Positions 58,493 through 64,000 of a stretch of DNA of 64,000 bases are shown here, one piece after another. The notes under the pieces are model-generated. The model had not been told where the DNA came from and did no database searches. It saw only the letters and a list, made by a program, of their open reading frames with translations. Made by a program: the position numbers and the translations under genes. The stretch is from Thermodesulfovibrio sp. (GTDB taxonomy: Bacteria > Nitrospirota > Thermodesulfovibrionia > Thermodesulfovibrionales > Thermodesulfovibrionaceae). How positions within the stretch are numbered: position 1 is the stretch's first letter; the number at the start of each line of letters is the position of its first letter. The stretch spans positions 248,001-312,000 of the forward strand of contig DYFF01000007.1 in assembly GCA_020725335.1 (NCBI GenBank). The letters are read 5' to 3'.

Positions 58493-59719
58493 TTAATAGA
58501 TATCTCGTGAAACTTTAACTGTCAGATCTCCAAGCATATTTGTATAACTTCCAAGTTCGTTATCATACCAGCCATATATTACAGCCTGTGTTACGGGAAT
58601 TTGTAGTTTATCAACAGCAGGGACTCCTATAGAACAAATTTTTGATATATCAAGCGTTATCATAGCCGTTCTTGTATGAGTTTCGCTTCCTTCAATAATA
58701 GCAGCAGGTCCAAAAGCTCCTATTATATCAGTAGATACTTTTTGATCATCGGTGAAAAGGAGATAACCTCTTTTTTCCCTTTCAGAAGCTTCTTTATAAA
58801 TTTTATTAATTAAATCTCCACTGATAATATTCCCTTCCTCATCTCTAAAAGCAACTACAAGAATTATAAGTGAACCAGTAACTACAGGAACTCTTACTGA
58901 TTGCGCTATAAAACCTATGTTTTTCATCTCTGGTAAAACAAGCGCAAGTGTTTTTGCAGCACCAGTGCTCGTAAGGATTATATTATTCATTGCTGAACGA
59001 ATTTTTCTTAAATCTTTTGCGTCCGTTTTTGGTACTCTGTCAAGCACTTGTTGCGAAGCAGTAACTGCATGAACAGTTGCCATAGAGACACTTAAAATCT
59101 TTTCTGCACCAAAATAATCAAGAAGGGGTTTCATCATATGAGCGAGACATGTTGTTGTACAGGATGCACCTGAAATAATCAGATGTTTTTTGTTGTCGTA
59201 CATCTCCTCATTAATTCCCATTATTACTGTTATAGCATCGTCAGGAATTTCTTTTGTTTTATCTTTTATTTTAAAAGGTGCACTTACTATTACTTTATAC
59301 GCACCAGAATCAACATGTCCTCTTACAGAACCTTCTTTTGATTCTGAAGGAAGTGTAGGGTCAAGAAATTTGCCTGTTGTATCAACAACAAGTTTAGCCC
59401 CTTCTTTGTCCCATCCTATATCTTTTGGATTTCTGTTTTCTGTTAGAACCTTAACAGGAATTCCGTCTATGATAATAGTCGAATTTGATTCATCTATTTT
59501 TTCAATCACGCTCTTAGACTTATAACCGTAAAGATAATTATGGAGTCTTCCATAGGTGGAGTCATGTTGAATATAAAAAGCTAAATCCTTTAATGAATTT
59601 CCCACTTTTCTACCCATATTAATAACTATTTTTGAAAAATGTTTTCTTCCAATGTGATGCCACAGTGTAAGTTTACCTATTCTACCTAATCCATTAATTC
59701 CTAAAATTGCCTCAGCCAT
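58493..59719 (-). CDS. Glyceraldehyde-3-phosphate dehydrogenase-like protein (divergent)
   Basis: ORF 408 aa; AILGINGLGRIGKLTLW; catalytic region ISGASCTTTCLAHMMKPLLDYFG...ATVHAVTASQ. Confidence 0.88.
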   Translation of the reverse strand: MAEAILGINGLGRIGKLTLWHHIGRKHFSKIVINMGRKVGNSLKDLAFYIQHDSTYGRLHNYLYGYKSKSVIEKIDESNSTIIIDGIPVKVLTENRNPKDIGWDKEGAKLVVDTTGKFLDPTLPSESKEGSVRGHVDSGAYKVIVSAPFKIKDKTKEIPDDAITVIMGINEEMYDNKKHLIISGASCTTTCLAHMMKPLLDYFGAEKILSVSMATVHAVTASQQVLDRVPKTDAKDLRKIRSAMNNIILTSTGAAKTLALVLPEMKNIGFIAQSVRVPVVTGSLIILVVAFRDEEGNIISGDLINKIYKEASEREKRGYLLFTDDQKVSTDIIGAFGPAAIIEGSETHTRTAMITLDISKICSIGVPAVDKLQIPVTQAVIYGWYDNELGSYTNMLGDLTVKVSRDIY

Positions 59720-59737
59720 TTAAAACCTCCTTTTAGC

Positions 59738-62700
59738 TTAGAAATAATCCATTGAAAGATAAATTTTTTGAGTTTCGTGCTTACCAAAATAGACTAATCC
59801 ACTTCTTCCATCAATGCTTATATAATCACCTTTTTTTAATATCCTTTTTCCTATTTTACACTTTTTTTCGTTTTGTTGCACTATCATCTTTGAAAAACCA
59901 ACAACACAGGTTTTACCGAGTTTTGTAGCAATTATTGAAGCATGAGAAGTTGAACCACCTCTGGCAGTTAGTATTCCATCTGTCTTTGCTATATGAACAA
60001 TATCATCTGGAACTGTATCTGCTCTTACAAGTATAACAGGGATTTCAGGTTCCTGGGCTTTTAAGAGATTAATATCATCAACATCGAAAACCACCTTGCC
60101 TGACAGAGCTCCTCCACTAACTCCTATTCCGGTTCCGAGCTTATTTTCGTTTAATGCAGGTGACGGTAGAAATACAGTGACCATTTCTCCTTTAGAATAG
60201 CTCATTTCCCTTGTTTGAAGTATATATAAATCGCCTTTTCCTCTTCCCTCAAAGGTAAACTCTATCTCTTGATGATCCCATTTCTCTCCGTATATAAGTT
60301 TCTCAGAGATTTGAAGAAGTGATTTATAAATTTCTGGGAATGATTCTTCCAATGATTTCTCATTAATTCTACCTTCATAATTCTTTTGTTCTACTGAAAT
60401 TGGGAAAGTGTTCACAAGGCCCGATACAATATCTTCTCCTTGAGCTCCAGGAGTATAATCTCCCCATAAAACAAGCTTATCAGAGGTATCTTTAGGATTT
60501 CGCGTAAATAAAACACCAGAACCAGAATTGGTATCAAGATTACCAAACACCATTTTCTGCACAACTACTGCTGTGCCCCAGTCTTCTGAAATGCCAAGAA
60601 TCTCTCTGTAAGCCTTTGCTTTAATAGAATTCCAAGAATTAAAAACCTGATTTACGGCAATAAGTAGTTGATTCCAAGGATTTTCCTCTATTTTTATACC
60701 CATTGAAAGAATAAATTCCTTATAAGCAAGAGCAACGTCTTTCATCTGATAAGGTGAAAACTGAATTTTAAATTCCACTTTATATTTCTTCTTATAGAAG
60801 TTCATCAAATTATCAAATTCGTCTCTGTCAAGACCAAAAGACATTCCCCAGCATTGTAAAAACCTCCTGTAACTATCCCATACAAACCAGGGTTTGCCGG
60901 TTTGATTGCTTAATCCTTCAGCAATGTCTTCATTTATGCCAACATTTAAGAAAGAATTCATCATCCCCGGCATAGAAATAGCCCCACCACTTCTAACAGA
61001 GACAAGTAAAGGATTGGATGGGTCAGCAAACTGTTTTTTTGAAGAATGTTCAAGTCGTTTTATAGCATCTTTTAATTCTCTCTCTAAATGCTCACGGGCA
61101 GGTTCAAAATTATTTATCACGTCTCTGCATCGAAAAACTTCTGTGGTAATTATAAAACCAGGTGGCACTGATATATCTTTTGTAGCTAATTTAATTAAAT
61201 TATGCCCCTTGTTACCAAGATGAATTCTATCGTTTATCTCTCTTTTAGGTGTATAAATATCACAGAGAATTTTTTTAGGGTCGTAAGTCATGAGTAAATC
61301 AAGTTCTCTATATGGAAGCCTTTCAGCCTGATTATAGGCAGTTTTAATTATTCTTCCAATAATTCTATCAAGCTGGTTCAATCCTGGATATTGCATTACA
61401 ATGTCTCTTAGAAATTTTTCAGAAGAAGCATTTATGAATTCAAAATTTTCAAGTTCTGTTTTTTCTGAAAGATTATAAATTATCGGAATTACTTTTCTTA
61501 ACCATTTTTTATAAGGTGCTGTGCAATAGGTGTTTACAATATCGCTTACTGATTCAGAGAGATTTCTGAATATATCCATATATTGAGAAAAGGTAAACCT
61601 TCTTATTTCAAGAGCAACAGTAAGCATATCAAGAGTATTTGTAAATTTCTGAGAAGAAATTCCATTTAATTCCAAAATTCTGAGGAAAAGTTTAAGATAT
61701 TTTTCTATTCTAAAAAGGGTGGCTCTTGTTATTAGCTCAAGACCGAGTGATTGTTCTATTTTATCAAGAAGGCTGTTAAGTAAACTTTCAAGTCTAAGAT
61801 ATACGGAAAGAGCATTAAATTTTCTCTCACTGTATCTACCATAAACAGAAGGTATTCCAGCAGCAATATGCCTTTTATGAGCTATGTCCTCAAATGCTTC
61901 ATATTTTTGAGGAGAAATTATTATTTCTTTTAATTCCTCAAGATAGCCTAAAAGAGCTTCAATTTTTTTGTAAAGAGTAGCGTTTTTTAAGACTTCTATC
62001 AAATAAGAGCCATCAGGCAGTCCTAAATATAAAGTTTCTTTAAGAAAGTGCTCTAATTCACAGTAATCAATATAGTACTTACTATAAAGAAGTTGATAAA
62101 GTCTTATAGCAAGTATCACTTTTGTTTTATAATCACTTGGGAAATTGTAGGAATTTAATTTAGCTCCTATTAAATCCAATGGACTCATTAATAAATTTTC
62201 AAGAGAACCGAAATCATTTAGAAGATTATTAAATAGACTTCCTATTTCGCTAAAATGTTCTTTTTCATAACTTAAAGATTCTAATATTTCAAGAGGAATA
62301 TACTTTTTCAATTCTGAATCTTTGCCATTTATGTAAAATTTTATCGACTCTTTAAGTAGTTCCAAAATTAAGGGGCTACTCTCTACATGAACCTGTTTTC
62401 TTATGAAGTGAATTAGAGGATCCTTTCTTTTGAAGAGTTCGTCTACTTCCGTTGAAACAGTTCTTAACTGACCTTCTGCGTTTATTTCATTGAAATAAAC
62501 AGGCAACTTTCTTAATATTGGTTTTACTAAATAAAATAGGGGTATTATTTCTGAATTAAGCAGCTTCGTTATGTCTCTCTGAAAAAAATCAGTATCTTTA
62601 ATATGTACATTCCCAAAAAAAAGATATATGCTAAGCGAAGAAATAAGGTCTCGTGACAGTAATGGTTTTTTGGAAATTAGGTTAATCCACAATCTGAGAT

Positions 62701-63832
62701 TTCTTAGATGATTTCTATTGTCACCAGCTATATATTCTTCGGAGAATCCTTTAACCTGAGGATAATGAAAGCCTATAGAAATTAAAGAATCTATATAAAA
62801 ATTGAGAATGTCCCTATTGTCTAAATCAAAAATTACCTCTCCAATTTCTTCAAGACTGAATAAAACTGCATCTGCATAGAGTTTAAAAAATATAGTCAAT
62901 TTTATGAATATTTTTTCTAATAAATCTATGGTTTTTTTTGTTGACAAAGAAGTTAAAAGAGGGAGAGAAATTTTAATATTTTTACCTATTTCTCTCAAAG
63001 AAAAATCATACAAGTCTGAAAGCACCTCATTTTCTGTAATCCAGAAAAAGTAATAAATCCTGTTTGGTAGATCAATCCAGACATCTTTTGATTGTAGGAA
63101 CTGTTTGTAAAGCTCCCGAAAAATATTAAATATTTCTATTCCCGAAGGAATTTTTATTAATTCATATAAATCATCATTATCTTTTATTTTTTTAGTATTT
63201 TTCTCTAACTCTTTATATAATGAGTTGTAAGCATTTTCAACAAATGGAAAACCTTGTGGGAATATCTCCTTATGATATGTTATGGGATTTTTAATTGAAT
63301 TAATTGACCTGTAGAGGCTAAATAAATATTTTTTGTATAATTCCTTGAAATTAACTACCAACTCTTCATCTACAAGTTGCGTTTTTATGAGAGTTTTGCC
63401 AATTATTCTAAGGCTATCAAGTCTTGGTAAGTAAGTGTCTATTTCAATTGAGAATAGATATCTAAAAACTTCCTTAGCTATAATTAAAAAATTCTGATAT
63501 TCTTTATCATTACATTCCTCGATTAGTTTCAAAGTCATTCTTAGAAGAGATTTGATGCAACTTTCTATAGTATCTCTCTTATGAAGATAATTCAGCAAAT
63601 AGCCAAATAAAAATCTTGTAGCTTCAAAACCTTCCGGATGCTTAAGATAATAATTAAAATATTTTATAAAATGAGTTTCAATTTCATAGGGTATATAGGG
63701 ACTACTGGGAAATTTTTCAAGTTTATTTAGAAGTTCTTCTACACTATTTAGAATTCCAGGATATGAAGAAAAAATTTTAATAATTTTATCTTTTTTTTCA
63801 GAATCGATTTTCATGTTGAAATTATTAAACAT
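59738..63832 (-). CDS. Large PPDK/PEP-synthase-like protein: unassigned N-terminal region, ATP-grasp, phospho-His domain, no PEP barrel
   Basis: ORF 1364 aa; NKGHNLIKLATKDISVPPGFIITTEVF, VSVRSGGAISMPGMMNSFLNVG; C-terminal ILTARGGSTSHASIIATKLGKTCVVG; ends ~65 aa after the His motif. Confidence 0.88.
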   Translation of the reverse strand: MFNNFNMKIDSEKKDKIIKIFSSYPGILNSVEELLNKLEKFPSSPYIPYEIETHFIKYFNYYLKHPEGFEATRFLFGYLLNYLHKRDTIESCIKSLLRMTLKLIEECNDKEYQNFLIIAKEVFRYLFSIEIDTYLPRLDSLRIIGKTLIKTQLVDEELVVNFKELYKKYLFSLYRSINSIKNPITYHKEIFPQGFPFVENAYNSLYKELEKNTKKIKDNDDLYELIKIPSGIEIFNIFRELYKQFLQSKDVWIDLPNRIYYFFWITENEVLSDLYDFSLREIGKNIKISLPLLTSLSTKKTIDLLEKIFIKLTIFFKLYADAVLFSLEEIGEVIFDLDNRDILNFYIDSLISIGFHYPQVKGFSEEYIAGDNRNHLRNLRLWINLISKKPLLSRDLISSLSIYLFFGNVHIKDTDFFQRDITKLLNSEIIPLFYLVKPILRKLPVYFNEINAEGQLRTVSTEVDELFKRKDPLIHFIRKQVHVESSPLILELLKESIKFYINGKDSELKKYIPLEILESLSYEKEHFSEIGSLFNNLLNDFGSLENLLMSPLDLIGAKLNSYNFPSDYKTKVILAIRLYQLLYSKYYIDYCELEHFLKETLYLGLPDGSYLIEVLKNATLYKKIEALLGYLEELKEIIISPQKYEAFEDIAHKRHIAAGIPSVYGRYSERKFNALSVYLRLESLLNSLLDKIEQSLGLELITRATLFRIEKYLKLFLRILELNGISSQKFTNTLDMLTVALEIRRFTFSQYMDIFRNLSESVSDIVNTYCTAPYKKWLRKVIPIIYNLSEKTELENFEFINASSEKFLRDIVMQYPGLNQLDRIIGRIIKTAYNQAERLPYRELDLLMTYDPKKILCDIYTPKREINDRIHLGNKGHNLIKLATKDISVPPGFIITTEVFRCRDVINNFEPAREHLERELKDAIKRLEHSSKKQFADPSNPLLVSVRSGGAISMPGMMNSFLNVGINEDIAEGLSNQTGKPWFVWDSYRRFLQCWGMSFGLDRDEFDNLMNFYKKKYKVEFKIQFSPYQMKDVALAYKEFILSMGIKIEENPWNQLLIAVNQVFNSWNSIKAKAYREILGISEDWGTAVVVQKMVFGNLDTNSGSGVLFTRNPKDTSDKLVLWGDYTPGAQGEDIVSGLVNTFPISVEQKNYEGRINEKSLEESFPEIYKSLLQISEKLIYGEKWDHQEIEFTFEGRGKGDLYILQTREMSYSKGEMVTVFLPSPALNENKLGTGIGVSGGALSGKVVFDVDDINLLKAQEPEIPVILVRADTVPDDIVHIAKTDGILTARGGSTSHASIIATKLGKTCVVGFSKMIVQQNEKKCKIGKRILKKGDYISIDGRSGLVYFGKHETQKIYLSMDYF

Positions 63833-63912
63833 TATTAATATTAATCAATTATATCAAAAAATTATAGTAAACTAAATAATTTCTATGTTAAAATTTATAG
63901 AACTTCCAAAAA

Positions 63913-64000
63913 ATGAAAAGAAATATTTATTTTCACGATATTCACGAAGAATGCGGTGTCTTTGGGATATTCGGACATCCTGAAGCTGCTAATTTAACTT
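63913..64000 (+). CDS. purF: Amidophosphoribosyltransferase, 5' end only (truncated by window edge)
   Basis: ATG AAA AGA AAT ... MKRNIYFHDIHEECGVFGIFGHPEAANLT; ECGVFGI is the PurF N-terminal nucleophile region. Confidence 0.8.
   Translation, partial: MKRNIYFHDIHEECGVFGIFGHPEAANLT

Overview
This is an ordinary, densely packed chromosomal segment from a low-GC, probably thermophilic bacterium. A Nitrospirota/Thermodesulfovibrio-like host is my impression from protein character and was not tested. Housekeeping loci include glgB, ppdK, leuC, ybeY/HD/phoH, queA/queH, ruvAB, ftsH-folP, argS, cysM/K-thyX-hisB-hisC, uvrA, a GAPDH homologue and the start of purF. There are four intact tRNA genes: Ile-GAT and Ala-TGC (minus), Ala-CGC and Val-GAC (plus). 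The clearest accessory structure is a ~3.8 kb island bounded by tRNA-Val (48811-48882) and an exact 37-bp direct repeat of that tRNA's 3' end (52617-52653). It carries THEP1 NTPase, SixA, EVE-domain, ADP-ribosylglycohydrolase and VapBC-like genes, with only a possible decayed integrase tail. Other points worth a second look: (i) repeated -10-like boxes only 6-8 nt from start codons, suggesting widespread leaderless mRNAs; (ii) phoH appears to start at an ATA codon behind a perfect Shine-Dalgarno; (iii) a 1364-aa dikinase-like protein lacks the PEP/pyruvate barrel; (iv) an overlapping operon joins ferredoxin, HdrA-like, TusA-like, an orphan binding protein, a histidine kinase and a receiver-only regulator; (v) a DUF4130/radical-SAM putative DNA-repair pair. 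All calls come from reading the sequence and the supplied ORF track. No database search was run.
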